Shown here: one piece after another, positions 1 to 7,937 of the stretch
Layout of the letters: each line of letters starts with the position of its first letter
How positions within the stretch are numbered: position 1 is the stretch's first letter
From: a candidate division WOR-3 bacterium
GTDB taxonomy: Bacteria; Hydrothermota; Hydrothermia; Hydrothermales; JAJRUZ01
DNA: 64,000 bases
Assembly: GCA_039804025.1 (NCBI GenBank)
Contig: JBDRZP010000001.1
Span: forward strand, 124,001-188,000
Direction: 5' to 3'
Translations under genes and position numbers: made by a program
The notes under the pieces: generated by a model
Database searches by the model: none
The model's input: the letters and a program-made list of their open reading frames with translations, nothing else
What the model was told of the DNA's origin: nothing

Positions 1-1
1 T

Positions 2-727
2 GGATGGATGGATTACGATGGTGAAGATGTTCTTCTAACAGATATAATAGGTTCAGAAGATCATTTCGGAAATATGGATTTTAAAGTGGCAGGCACAGAT
101 AAAGGTGTTACTGCAATTCAACTTGATATTAAAAAACCTTACTTACCCTTATCAATTTTTGAAAAAGCACTATTTGAAGCAAAAAAAGCAAGGGAGTTTA
201 TTTTACAGACAATGTCAAGAACAATAAACAAGCCAAGGAGTTCAATTTCAAAATATGCTCCTAAAGTAAGAGCCTTTTTAATCCCAAAAGAAAAAATAGG
301 AGAAGTTATAGGTCCAAGTGGAAGGGTAATAAAAAGAATAATCGAAAAAACAAATGTAAAAATTGATATTGATGATACAAAGGGAGAAGTTTTTATATAT
401 GGAGAAAATAGTGAAAATGTGGAAGAAGCACAAAAATTGATTGAAGAGATTGTTCAGGATATTGAAATTGGAAGAAATTACAAGGGAAAAGTAACAAGGG
501 TTGAAAATTTCGGTGTATTTGTTGAGATACTTCCAGGGAAAATAGGTCTTGTTCATGTATCGGAATGGGCTCAATACAGGATTAAAGATTTGAATAAAGA
601 AGTTAAACCTGGAGATGAAGTAATTGTTAAAGTAATAGGAATTGATGAACTTGGAAGAATCAGATTATCAAGAAAAAGAGCTTTAGAAGAAAATAGAAAA
701 AAAGAAAATCTAAAAATTACCGAATAA
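2..727 (+). CDS. pnp: Polyribonucleotide nucleotidyltransferase (PNPase), C-terminal part
   Basis: This is the 3' end of pnp; the frame is open to the window edge, so the start is outside. The visible part holds the end of the second RNase PH domain (DEDHFGNMDFKVAGT-like stretch), then a KH domain (about residues 88-150, with IGPSG as its GxxG loop) and an S1 domain (about 155-226, ending in IRLSRKRA). PNPase degrades RNA 3' to 5' by phosphorolysis in the cytoplasm as a trimer. The tail after S1 is short. A T-arm-like element starts a few bases after the stop codon, and the next gene follows on the same strand. Confidence 0.96.
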   Translation, partial: GWMDYDGEDVLLTDIIGSEDHFGNMDFKVAGTDKGVTAIQLDIKKPYLPLSIFEKALFEAKKAREFILQTMSRTINKPRSSISKYAPKVRAFLIPKEKIGEVIGPSGRVIKRIIEKTNVKIDIDDTKGEVFIYGENSENVEEAQKLIEEIVQDIEIGRNYKGKVTRVENFGVFVEILPGKIGLVHVSEWAQYRIKDLNKEVKPGDEVIVKVIGIDELGRIRLSRKRALEENRKKENLKITE

Positions 728-732
728 TATAA

Positions 733-743
733 GGTTCGATTCC
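733..743 (+). promoter_or_regulatory. Orphan T-arm-like leader element (acyl-CoA dehydrogenase)
   Basis: GGTTCGATTCC closed by AAGG/CCTT gives a 4-bp stem with loop TTCGATT, matching the tRNA T-loop consensus TTCRANY. It lies 25 nt before the ATG of the acyl-CoA dehydrogenase, in its sense orientation, and is followed by a T-rich leader with no Shine-Dalgarno sequence. It could also act as a weak pnp terminator because T tracts follow. Confidence 0.7.
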
Positions 744-768
744 TTTTTCTTTTTTTAAATTTTTTAAA

Positions 769-1953
769 ATGTCAGATTCTAAAATTTTTGAATTAAAAAA
801 TTTCTTTGACTTGGACGATTATTTGAAAGAAGAAGAAAAATTAATAAGAAATACTGTAAGAGATTTTGTTGAGAAAGAAATATTGCCTTATATAGGTGAA
901 TGGTGGTTAAAAGGAGAATTTCCCAAACATCTTATACCACAGATGGCTGAACTTGGCCTTTTTGGACCAACCATACCAGAGGAATATGGAGGTGCCGGTC
1001 TTGGTTATGTAGCTTACGGGTTAATGATGCAGGAACTCGAATACGGTGATTCAGGAATAAGAAGTTTCTGTTCAGTTCAATCTTCCCTTGCTATGTATTC
1101 CATATTTACCTTTGGATCCGAAGAGCAAAAGAAAAAATACTTACCTCTTATGGCTAAAGGAAAACTTATAGGAAGTTTTGGTCTTACAGAACCGAATGCT
1201 GGAAGTGATCCTGCCTCAATGGAAACAAGATGTAGAAAAGATGGAAATACATGGGTAATAAACGGGAGAAAAATGTGGATAACAAATGGAACAATGTGCG
1301 ACCTCTCCATTATTTGGGCAAAAGATGAAAATGAAAAAGTTCAGGGTTTTATTGTGGAAAAGGGAACAAAAGGTTTTACCTCAAGGGAAATTAAAACCAA
1401 AATATCTTTGAGAGCCTCTGATACTTCAGAACTGATACTTGATGAGGTAAGAATTCCAGAATCGCAGAGACTTCCAAACACAGAGGGACTAAAATCTGCT
1501 TTAATGCCTTTAAATGAAGCAAGGTATGGAATAACCTGGGGATGTGTTGGTGCTGCCTGGGCATGCTTTGAAGAAGCCTATAAACACGCTCTTGTAAGGG
1601 AACAATTTAAAAAACCCATTGCTTCATTCCAAATCACTCAGAAGAAACTTGTTGATATGTTTGAAAAAATATGGAAAGCACAACTTTTATGTTTGCATCT
1701 CGGAAGAATGAAGGAAAAGGGAAAAGCAAGATATATTCATGTATCCCTTGTTAAGAGAAATAATACAAGGGTTGCTCTTGAAGTAGCAAGAGAAGCAAGA
1801 ACAATTCTCGGTGCTTACGGTATAACAACAGAGTATAATTCACTGAGACACGCAAACAACATGGAAAGCGTTCATACATATGAAGGAACCTATGAAATTC
1901 ATACTTTAATTGTTGGAAGATACTTAACAGATATAGATGCTATAGATAGATAA
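769..1953 (+). CDS. Acyl-CoA dehydrogenase, glutaryl-CoA dehydrogenase-like
   Basis: A complete 394-residue flavoprotein of the acyl-CoA dehydrogenase family. The order is an N-terminal helical domain, a central beta domain (GLTEPNAGSDP, WITNG) and a C-terminal helical domain. The catalytic base is expected at Glu372 in YEGTYEIH, and Arg98-Ser99 in DSGIRS matches the carboxylate-binding pair of glutaryl-CoA dehydrogenases. It would oxidise, and perhaps decarboxylate, glutaryl-CoA or a similar acyl-CoA using FAD and an electron-transfer partner. No etfAB or other lysine- or benzoate-degradation gene is nearby, so the substrate is inferred from motifs only. The start is preceded by a T-arm-like element and has no Shine-Dalgarno sequence. 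Confidence 0.9.
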   Translation: MSDSKIFELKNFFDLDDYLKEEEKLIRNTVRDFVEKEILPYIGEWWLKGEFPKHLIPQMAELGLFGPTIPEEYGGAGLGYVAYGLMMQELEYGDSGIRSFCSVQSSLAMYSIFTFGSEEQKKKYLPLMAKGKLIGSFGLTEPNAGSDPASMETRCRKDGNTWVINGRKMWITNGTMCDLSIIWAKDENEKVQGFIVEKGTKGFTSREIKTKISLRASDTSELILDEVRIPESQRLPNTEGLKSALMPLNEARYGITWGCVGAAWACFEEAYKHALVREQFKKPIASFQITQKKLVDMFEKIWKAQLLCLHLGRMKEKGKARYIHVSLVKRNNTRVALEVAREARTILGAYGITTEYNSLRHANNMESVHTYEGTYEIHTLIVGRYLTDIDAIDR

Positions 1954-1957
1954 AATT

Positions 1958-2314
1958 TTATTCTTTAATCTTCTGTATTATCTTTTCACTCTCTGCCTTA
2001 ACAAGATCAGCAACATACCTTAAAATTTGAGAAATTCTTTCAGACCTTTCATCCATTTTTTCAAGCCTTTCATCCATCTTTTCAAGTCTTAAATCCATCT
2101 TTTCAAGCTTTTCATCCATTTTCTCAAGCCTTAAATCCATCTTCTCAAGCCTTTCATCCATTTTAACTAAATACTCTCTCATTAAATCAATTTTTTCATC
2201 CATCTTTTTTAATATTTCTTTTGTCATTTTACCGTTAACAAAAACAGCATATATGGCGAGAACAAGACCTAAAATTGATGCTAAAACACCGGAAAGTCCA
2301 AACAAAAATTCCAT
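1958..2314 (-). CDS. Small membrane-anchored heptad-repeat coiled-coil protein
   Basis: A 118-residue protein of unknown function. Residues about 4-27 form one hydrophobic membrane segment, followed by a long coiled coil. Its core is a near-perfect tandem 7-residue repeat (LEKMDLR, LEKMDEK, LEKMDER), visible in the DNA as repeated 21-nt blocks around 2045-2165. It ends in an amphipathic tail. A protein of the same design is encoded at 40518-40802. The ATG lies about 6 nt after a TATTAT box, so the mRNA is probably leaderless. It converges with the dehydrogenase gene, 4 nt from its stop. It could be a scaffold or partner-binding rod; I do not recognise a named family with certainty. Confidence 0.7.
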   Translation of the reverse strand: MEFLFGLSGVLASILGLVLAIYAVFVNGKMTKEILKKMDEKIDLMREYLVKMDERLEKMDLRLEKMDEKLEKMDLRLEKMDERLEKMDERSERISQILRYVADLVKAESEKIIQKIKE

Positions 2315-2379
2315 TTAATAATAATAATTTATTTTAAATACTTTTTCAATTATTTTTACAAAATATATTAAAATTATTT

Positions 2380-3357
2380 ATGGAAAAATTTTTTAAATCA
2401 GAAGAAGAATTTGTTGAATTTGTCAAAAAATTTGAAATCCCCCATCCATATATAAGGGAAGGAATTGGTGATGATACATTAATTTTAGAAATTGATAAAA
2501 AAATCTTAGCAATTACAACTGACTCTTACTCTGAAGATATTCACTTTAGGAGAACTTATCTCACTTTAAAAGAAATAGCTTTTAGATGCACGGCTGGTGC
2601 ACTAAGTGACCTTGCAGCTTGCGGAGCAAAACCCATAACTCTTCTTATATCTCTTTTAATACCCGAAAACTTTACAAAAAATGATATAGAAGAATTTTAT
2701 TCAGGAATTAGGGAAATAACAAAATTTTTTGGAATATCTCCTTCCGGTGGTGATCTTATAAAAGTAAAAGATAAATTTTCCTTTACAATAACATGTTTAG
2801 GTGAAGTGGACGATTACCCCATATTGAGGAAAGGAGCAAAAGAAAATGACTTATTATGTATTACAGGGGATACAGGAAGGGTTTTAGCATCCCTTGAAAT
2901 TCTCGAAAAAAATTTGAGTATTAATGAAGACATAAAAAATAAATTAATACAAAAATTAAAATTTCCCAAACCCAAGATAGCTGAAATTATTGAATTAAAA
3001 GAGAAAATTAAAATAAACTCAGGAATAGATATTTCAGATGGTATTGCTAAGGATGCAAAAAGACTTGCTGATAGTTCAAAAGTGAAAATAATAATTGAAG
3101 AGGAAAAACTTCCTTTTTCTAAAGAATTACTTGAATACACAATGAGTTTTCAGAAAAATATTATTGATTATTTGCTCAATTCAGGCGAAGAATATGAAAT
3201 CCTTTTTACAATTCCTGAAACAGAAAAGAATAAATTACCTGAGTGGGTTAAAATAATTGGAAAAGTTGAAAGTGGAGAAGGTTTATTTTTAAAAGATAAA
3301 AAGGGGAATTTAAAGGAAATAAAAGGAGGTTACGATTTTTTTTCTATAAAAATTTAA
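2380..3357 (+). CDS. thiL: Thiamine-monophosphate kinase
   Basis: A 325-residue member of the PurM/ThiL fold that phosphorylates thiamine monophosphate to thiamine diphosphate with ATP. Visible marks are GIGDDT near the N-terminus, DSYSEDIHF, the ALSDLAACGAKP helix, SGGDL, GDTGRVLAS, GIDISDGIAKDAKRLA and the late GEEYEILF. The length is normal for the family. No other thi gene is nearby. The ATG lies 5 nt after a TAAAAT and 10 nt after a TATATT box, with no Shine-Dalgarno sequence, so the transcript may be leaderless. Confidence 0.93.
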   Translation: MEKFFKSEEEFVEFVKKFEIPHPYIREGIGDDTLILEIDKKILAITTDSYSEDIHFRRTYLTLKEIAFRCTAGALSDLAACGAKPITLLISLLIPENFTKNDIEEFYSGIREITKFFGISPSGGDLIKVKDKFSFTITCLGEVDDYPILRKGAKENDLLCITGDTGRVLASLEILEKNLSINEDIKNKLIQKLKFPKPKIAEIIELKEKIKINSGIDISDGIAKDAKRLADSSKVKIIIEEEKLPFSKELLEYTMSFQKNIIDYLLNSGEEYEILFTIPETEKNKLPEWVKIIGKVESGEGLFLKDKKGNLKEIKGGYDFFSIKI

Positions 3358-3729
3358 CTATTTTATAATTTTAGCTTGTTTAATCTCTATAAAATATTCG
3401 GGTGAAGGACACTTATGACCTTCTTCCTCATGTTCCTTGATATCACAAGAACTTTTTATTTTACCTCTTAAAATCCCCCTTACTTCAACAATTTTTCCCT
3501 TTGAATCCATAGGAAAGGTAATTTTATGATCAATACTTTTCGCTAAAATTTTATTTTCATTTTCCTCAATTAAAACCCAGCATCCAGAACCTTGACAAAC
3601 ATCCACAATTTTACCCTGAACAAGAACTTCTTTATTAATATACTTTTCAGGTTTCTGTATAAGGTTACCTATACCAATTTTTTCTCTTGTACTTAACATT
3701 AAAAAAATTAAAGTAAAAAATAAATTCAT
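3358..3729 (-). CDS. DUF4920-like exported protein
   Basis: A 123-residue protein. The first 14 residues are hydrophobic and could be a signal peptide. The rest resembles the DUF4920 (OB-like) family: VQGKIVDVCQGSGCWVLIE with two cysteines three residues apart, a MDSKGKIVEVRG strand, and two more cysteines near the C-terminus that could bind metal or form disulfides. Function is unknown. Its end abuts the end of thiL (convergent). Upstream it carries its own T-arm-like element, back-to-back with that of glnA. Confidence 0.65.
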   Translation of the reverse strand: MNLFFTLIFLMLSTREKIGIGNLIQKPEKYINKEVLVQGKIVDVCQGSGCWVLIEENENKILAKSIDHKITFPMDSKGKIVEVRGILRGKIKSSCDIKEHEEEGHKCPSPEYFIEIKQAKIIK

Positions 3730-3751
3730 TCTAATAAGTATTGGTTAAAAA

Positions 3752-3762
3752 GGATTTGAACC
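3752..3762 (-). promoter_or_regulatory. Orphan T-arm-like leader element (DUF4920 gene)
   Basis: On the minus strand this reads GGTTCAAATCC flanked by AAGG/CCTT (4-bp stem, loop TTCAAAT). It lies 22 nt before the ATG at 3729. No Shine-Dalgarno sequence lies between. TATAAA- and TAAATT-like boxes precede it by about 12-14 nt, so it could sit near the 5' end of the transcript. Confidence 0.7.
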
Positions 3763-3811
3763 TTATAAAAAATTAATTTATAATCTTTTATTATAAAATA
3801 AAAAATATTAA

Positions 3812-3822
3812 GGTTCCAATCC
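3812..3822 (+). promoter_or_regulatory. Orphan T-arm-like leader element (glnA)
   Basis: GGTTCCAATCC lies 24 nt before the glnA ATG at 3847. The loop TTCCAAT fits the T-loop except that position 57 is C instead of a purine, and only the two closing G-C pairs form. A TAAAAT box at 3794-3799 lies 12 nt upstream. It is divergent from, and 49 nt away from, the element of the DUF4920 gene. Confidence 0.55.
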
Positions 3823-3846
3823 AAATTAAAATAATAATTGAAAAAA

Positions 3847-5157
3847 ATGAATGAAATTGTAAAAGAAATTGATTCAAGGGGGATAGAGGTAATACGCTTA
3901 TGGTTTACTGACATTCTCGGAAATGTTAAGGGATTCAACATAACAAGAGAGGAACTGGAAAGGGCTATTGAAGAGGGAATAGGGTTTGATGGTTCTTCTA
4001 TTGAGGGTTTTGTAAGAATAGAGGAATCCGATTTAATAGCAAAACCTGATTTAAATTCTTACTTTTTCCTTGAAAACTTTGATGGGAATCCTTCTGTTGT
4101 TTTCATCTGTGATATTTTATATCCTGATGGGTCTTTTTATGAATCCTGTCCAAGATATGTTTTGAAGAGAAATTTAAATTTTGCAAAAGAGCTGGGATTT
4201 GACTTTTATGTTGGTCCTGAACTTGAATATTTTTATTTTAAAAGTGATAAAGAAGTAGAAATCCTTGATAGAGGTGGATATTTTGATATTTTGCCTATTG
4301 AAGAAGCTGTCAATGCAAGAAAAGAGACTTTACTTACTTTAAGAAAAATGGGAATTATGATTGAAGCAACTCACCATGAAGTTGCTTTTTCCCAGCATGA
4401 AATTGATTTCAGATATCAAAAAGCTTTAAAAATGGCTGATATAGTTCAGGTTTCAAAAGTTATAATAAAGCATATAGCAAGAAAATACGGAATATATGCT
4501 ACCTTTATGCCAAAACCAGTTTTTGGAATAAATGGGAGTGGTTTTCACTGTCATATATCTTTATTTAAGGGAGAAGAAAATGCTTTTTATTCTGAAAATG
4601 ATGAATTTAATTTATCAGAAATAGCAAAAGGATTTATTGCTGGTCTTTTAAAACATGCAAGGGAAATAACAGCAGTTACAAATCAATGGGTAAATTCTTA
4701 CAAAAGACTTGTAGTTGGGTATGAAGCACCTGTTTATTTATCCTGGGGTAGAAAAAATAGGTCAGCTTTGGTGAGAGTTCCTGCTTTTAAACCCTATAAG
4801 CCAAAATCTTGCAGAATTGAATACAGAGCTCCTGACCCTGCCTGTAATCCCTATCTTGCCTTTAGTGTCATATTAAGAGCCGGTTTAAAAGGGGTAATTG
4901 AAAAGTATCCTTTAAGAGAACCCATTGAGGAAGATATTTATGCAATGCCTGAAGAAGTAAAAAGGAAATATGGAATTGATGCTTTACCTGATTCTCTTTA
5001 CTCTGCAATTCTTGAAATGGAAAAAAGTGAGCTTGTTAAAAGTGCACTCGGGGAAGAGGTATTTACAAAATTTATTAGAAATAAAAAAAAGGAATGGGAA
5101 GATTACAGGATTCAGGTTACAGATTATGAACTGAAAAATTATTTACCCCTACTTTGA
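3847..5157 (+). CDS. glnA: Glutamine synthetase, type I
   Basis: A 436-residue type I glutamine synthetase, which makes glutamine from glutamate, ammonia and ATP as a dodecamer. It shows the N-terminal beta-grasp (FDGSSIEGF), the metal-binding GPELEYF, the GINGSGFHCHIS motif and the NQWVNSYKRLV and RIEYRAPDPACNPYLAF blocks. The region usually adenylylated in GSI-beta enzymes (NLYDLP) reads IYAMPEE, and no 25-residue insertion is evident. It therefore looks like the GSI-alpha group without adenylylation control. ATG 3847 is preferred over an in-frame TTG at 3838 because it puts the upstream element at the usual distance. No glnB is adjacent. Confidence 0.96.
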   Translation: MNEIVKEIDSRGIEVIRLWFTDILGNVKGFNITREELERAIEEGIGFDGSSIEGFVRIEESDLIAKPDLNSYFFLENFDGNPSVVFICDILYPDGSFYESCPRYVLKRNLNFAKELGFDFYVGPELEYFYFKSDKEVEILDRGGYFDILPIEEAVNARKETLLTLRKMGIMIEATHHEVAFSQHEIDFRYQKALKMADIVQVSKVIIKHIARKYGIYATFMPKPVFGINGSGFHCHISLFKGEENAFYSENDEFNLSEIAKGFIAGLLKHAREITAVTNQWVNSYKRLVVGYEAPVYLSWGRKNRSALVRVPAFKPYKPKSCRIEYRAPDPACNPYLAFSVILRAGLKGVIEKYPLREPIEEDIYAMPEEVKRKYGIDALPDSLYSAILEMEKSELVKSALGEEVFTKFIRNKKKEWEDYRIQVTDYELKNYLPLL

Positions 5158-5192
5158 AAATTTATAAAATAAATAATAAAATTAAAGAAGGG

Positions 5193-5266
5193 GCGCCCGT
5201 AGCTCAACTGGAAAGAGTGTCGCCCTGCGGAGGCGGAGGTTGTGGGTTCAAATCCCACCGGGCGCG
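5193..5266 (+). tRNA. tRNA-Arg (anticodon GCG)
   Basis: A full cloverleaf is visible: acceptor GCGCCCG/CGGGCGC, D arm GCTC/GAGT, anticodon stem TCGCC/GGCGG with loop CTGCGGA, and T arm GTGGG/CCCAC with loop TTCAAAT. The discriminator base is G and CCA is not encoded. The anticodon GCG reads CGC/CGU. The next gene's ATG begins 12 nt after the tRNA, with the T-loop core ending 23 nt before it. Confidence 0.95.
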
Positions 5267-5278
5267 TAAAGCTTTAAA

Positions 5279-5965
5279 ATGATAAAAGCTTGCATTTTTG
5301 ATCTTGATAATACACTTTTAGATTTTATGAGAATGAAAAGAGAATCAGTTGAAATGGCAGTTGAGGCAATGATTGATGCTGGTTTAAAAATTAAAAAAGA
5401 AGCAGCAATCGAAAAAATTTTCAAACTTTACGCAGAGACTCATATTGAGGATCAAAAAATTTTTGATAGATTCTTAGAAATAGAACTCGGATATGTTGAT
5501 TATAAAATACTTGCAGCAGGAATTGTTGCTTATAGGAAAGCAAAAACAGCAAATATGATACTTTATCCTCATATAAGATTTGTATTAACTGAACTTTTAA
5601 GAATGGGATTAAAACTGGGTGTAATTTCTGATGCTCCGAGGCTCCAAGCATGGACAAGACTTGCAGAAGTCGGACTCCATACAATTTTTAACGCTGTTGT
5701 AACCTGGGATGATACAGGAATAAGAAAACCAAAACCAGAACCTTTTCTTGCAGTTTTAAAAAAACTTGATGTTAAACCCAATGAAAGTATAATGGTAGGA
5801 GATTGGGCTGAAAGAGATATATATGGAGCAAAGGAAGTGGGAATGATAACAGTTTTTGCAAAATATGGTGACACTTTTGGAACAAAAAATTCAGGTGCCC
5901 ATTATGAAATTGAAGATCCGCTTGAACTTCTTGATATAGTTAAAAAACTAAATGAGATTGAATAA
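5279..5965 (+). CDS. HAD-superfamily hydrolase (subfamily IA)
   Basis: A 228-residue haloacid-dehalogenase-fold enzyme, probably a small-molecule phosphatase of unknown substrate. Motif I is FDLDNT (nucleophile Asp8, acid Asp10), motif II is ISDAP, motif III is the lysine in RKPKPEPF, and motif IV is VGDWAERDI. An alpha-helical cap lies between motifs I and II. It starts 12 nt after tRNA-Arg with no Shine-Dalgarno sequence, so it may be cotranscribed with the tRNA and freed by tRNA 3' processing. It overlaps acpS by 14 nt. Confidence 0.88.
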   Translation: MIKACIFDLDNTLLDFMRMKRESVEMAVEAMIDAGLKIKKEAAIEKIFKLYAETHIEDQKIFDRFLEIELGYVDYKILAAGIVAYRKAKTANMILYPHIRFVLTELLRMGLKLGVISDAPRLQAWTRLAEVGLHTIFNAVVTWDDTGIRKPKPEPFLAVLKKLDVKPNESIMVGDWAERDIYGAKEVGMITVFAKYGDTFGTKNSGAHYEIEDPLELLDIVKKLNEIE

Positions 5966-6338
5966 TATAAAAATAGGCGTAGATTTAATAGAAATTGAAA
6001 GAATCAAAAGAGCCTATGAGAAGTTTGGAGAAAGATTTTTAAAAAAAATTTTCACAGAAAAAGAAATAGAATATGCCCTTAAAAGAAAAAATCCTTTTCC
6101 ACACCTTGCAGGTCGTTTTGCAGCAAAAGAAGCAGTAATGAAAGCACTGGGAACAGGTTTTGGAAAGGGTGTTTATTTTAAAAACATTGAAATAATAAGA
6201 AAACCTGGTCTTGAACCCGAAGTTAAACTTCATGGAAAGACGAAGGAAAAGTTCAAAAATAAAAAATTTTCCCTATCAATTACACATAATGGAAAATATG
6301 CTCTTGCTTTTTGTATTATGTTAGATTGTGAAGAGTAA
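5952..6338 (+). CDS. acpS: Holo-[acyl-carrier-protein] synthase
   Basis: A 128-residue phosphopantetheinyl transferase that moves the 4'-phosphopantetheine of CoA to acyl carrier protein. Diagnostic motifs are GVDLIEIERI with the Mg-binding Asp, the FTEKEIEYA helix, the GRFAAKEAVMKALG block and SITHNGKYALA. Length is normal. It overlaps the HAD gene upstream and the TPR gene downstream (GTG within its end), so the four genes from 5279 to 7937 look like one operon. Confidence 0.93.
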   Translation: MRLNNIKIGVDLIEIERIKRAYEKFGERFLKKIFTEKEIEYALKRKNPFPHLAGRFAAKEAVMKALGTGFGKGVYFKNIEIIRKPGLEPEVKLHGKTKEKFKNKKFSLSITHNGKYALAFCIMLDCEE

Positions 6339-7128
6339 ACATTATCCTTCTCTGTTTGAAAAATTTGAAGAGATAAAAAATAAGATTAAAAAAGGGGCAA
6401 CTTTTGATGAAGTTAGGGAAGAATTAAAAGAACTTTATATAGAAGTAAAAGATGAAGTTGATCTCCTATTAGAACTTCTTGAAGAAATAAAAAGAGAAAC
6501 TCTAAAACTTAAATCCGCTGCAGGAACTATTGATCCATATAAATTTGTTCAGAGACTTCAGATTACAGAAGTCGACATAACAACCTTTATAGAAAAAGGA
6601 TGGAATGAAATAGCAAAAGGAAACTATGAAAATGCTATTAAGATACTGGAAGAAGTCAAAGAAAAAGCACCAGATAACACAAAGGTTTTAAATCTTTTAG
6701 GATGGGCTTATGTTCAGGCTGGAAGATATGATGATGCCTTTCCTCTTTATTTAAAAGTTCTCCAGCTTGAACCAAGAAACACTCTGGCAATGAAAGATAT
6801 TGGTTTTATATGTTATAAAAAGGGAATTTACGGTGAAGCAATAGAACACTTAGCAAAAGTTATAAGAATTGATAACAATCCTTCAGCGACACTTTATGCC
6901 CTTTATTATTTAGGTTTAATATACCTTGACAGAGAAATGTATGATGATGCTATTTCTTTTTTCAAAAAAGCCCTTGATAGAGGACCAAATCTTGTTGAAG
7001 CCCTTTACCATTTAGGAATAGCTTATGAAAAGAAAAAGGAATATGAAAAAGCAAAAGAGAGCTTTAGGAGAGTAATAGAAATTGCCCCTGATTCAAAATG
7101 GGCACAAAAAGCAAAAGAAAGGCTTTAA
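6328..7128 (+). CDS. TPR-repeat protein
   Basis: A 266-residue protein starting at GTG inside the end of acpS. The first 90 residues are charged and helical. About four tetratricopeptide repeats follow, in the segments starting GWNEIAKGNYENAIKILEE, GWAYVQAGRYDDAFPLY, GFICYKKGIYGEAIEHL and GLIYLDREMYDDAISFF. No signal peptide or membrane segment is visible. It probably works as a protein-interaction scaffold, perhaps with the ATPase encoded directly downstream. Function is otherwise unknown. Confidence 0.85.
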   Translation: MKSKHYPSLFEKFEEIKNKIKKGATFDEVREELKELYIEVKDEVDLLLELLEEIKRETLKLKSAAGTIDPYKFVQRLQITEVDITTFIEKGWNEIAKGNYENAIKILEEVKEKAPDNTKVLNLLGWAYVQAGRYDDAFPLYLKVLQLEPRNTLAMKDIGFICYKKGIYGEAIEHLAKVIRIDNNPSATLYALYYLGLIYLDREMYDDAISFFKKALDRGPNLVEALYHLGIAYEKKKEYEKAKESFRRVIEIAPDSKWAQKAKERL

Positions 7129-7130
7129 AA

Positions 7131-7937
7131 ATGCTTGAAGAATATTTTGGATTTAAAAGAAATCCCTTCAAAAATACTGTAGACCTTGATTTTTTGTTCT
7201 GGGCTGATAAAGTAAAAGAAAGTTATGCAAGGGTTTTATATCATATCTTTGAACTAAAAGGTGGACTTTCACTTATTCTTGGTGAAATAGGGTGCGGGAA
7301 AACAACTCTTGCTAAATTACTTGAAAAGGACTTAAGAGAAAAAGGTAAAGAAGTCACAGTTTTTTATGATCCCTTAATAACTCCTTTAGAATTCCTTAAT
7401 ATACTTGCTAAGAAATTTTTAAAGTTAGAAGAAAACATAAAAAGAAACAAAACATTTTTAAGGAATGAACTCGAAAAAAAACTTAAAAGTGAACCTTTTA
7501 AATATATAGTAATAATTGATGAAGCACAGCTTCTTAATAAAAATCTCCTTGAAGAAATAAGGTTGCTTTTAAATATGGAAATATCCGAGGGAAAACTCCT
7601 TCAAATCGTCCTTTTTGGACAACCTGAATTAAAAAAGAAGTTAAAAAAACATCCTGCAATAATGCAAAGAATTGCCATTGCCTATACTTTAAATCCTTAC
7701 ACTGAAAAGGAAACAGAAGAATATATAAAACACAGATTAAAAGTTGCAGGTGGAGATGAAAATATATTTGAAAAAGAAGCAATTAAAGAAATTTATAAAG
7801 CTACAAAAGGGTATCCGAGATTAATTAATACTTTCTGTGCTAATGCCCTTTTTGTAACCTATTCACAGGATAAGAAAAAAGTAGACAAAAGTATTATTGA
7901 ACTTTTAAAAAAGGATTTTGAATTTCACATTGGTTAA
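7131..7937 (+). CDS. ExeA/TnpB-like AAA ATPase
   Basis: A 268-residue AAA ATPase of the ExeA (GspA) type. It begins with the family's typical MLEEYFGFKRNPF. Walker A is GEIGCGKTT, Walker B is YIVIIDEAQ, and LFGQPEL and KGYPRLIN are the later family motifs. I choose the ATG 2 nt after the TPR stop, because an upstream in-frame start at 7098 would add residues not seen in the family. ExeA proteins help assemble secretion-type complexes, and related ATPases occur in other envelope systems. No peptidoglycan-binding domain is present. It converges with the histidine ammonia-lyase gene, overlapping by 4 nt. Confidence 0.85.
   Translation: MLEEYFGFKRNPFKNTVDLDFLFWADKVKESYARVLYHIFELKGGLSLILGEIGCGKTTLAKLLEKDLREKGKEVTVFYDPLITPLEFLNILAKKFLKLEENIKRNKTFLRNELEKKLKSEPFKYIVIIDEAQLLNKNLLEEIRLLLNMEISEGKLLQIVLFGQPELKKKLKKHPAIMQRIAIAYTLNPYTEKETEEYIKHRLKVAGGDENIFEKEAIKEIYKATKGYPRLINTFCANALFVTYSQDKKKVDKSIIELLKKDFEFHIG

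Noticed and set aside
731-769. T-box riboswitch
   Set aside because: The leaders are only 30-50 nt; there is no specifier loop, AG bulge or antiterminator. The resemblance is to a T-arm only.
6201-6217. GGTTCAAGACC on the minus strand inside acpS
   Set aside because: Position 60 is a purine, it is antisense to the gene, and no start lies downstream. Similar partial matches (for example near 22111, 23367, 46951, 47811) lack the closing CC.
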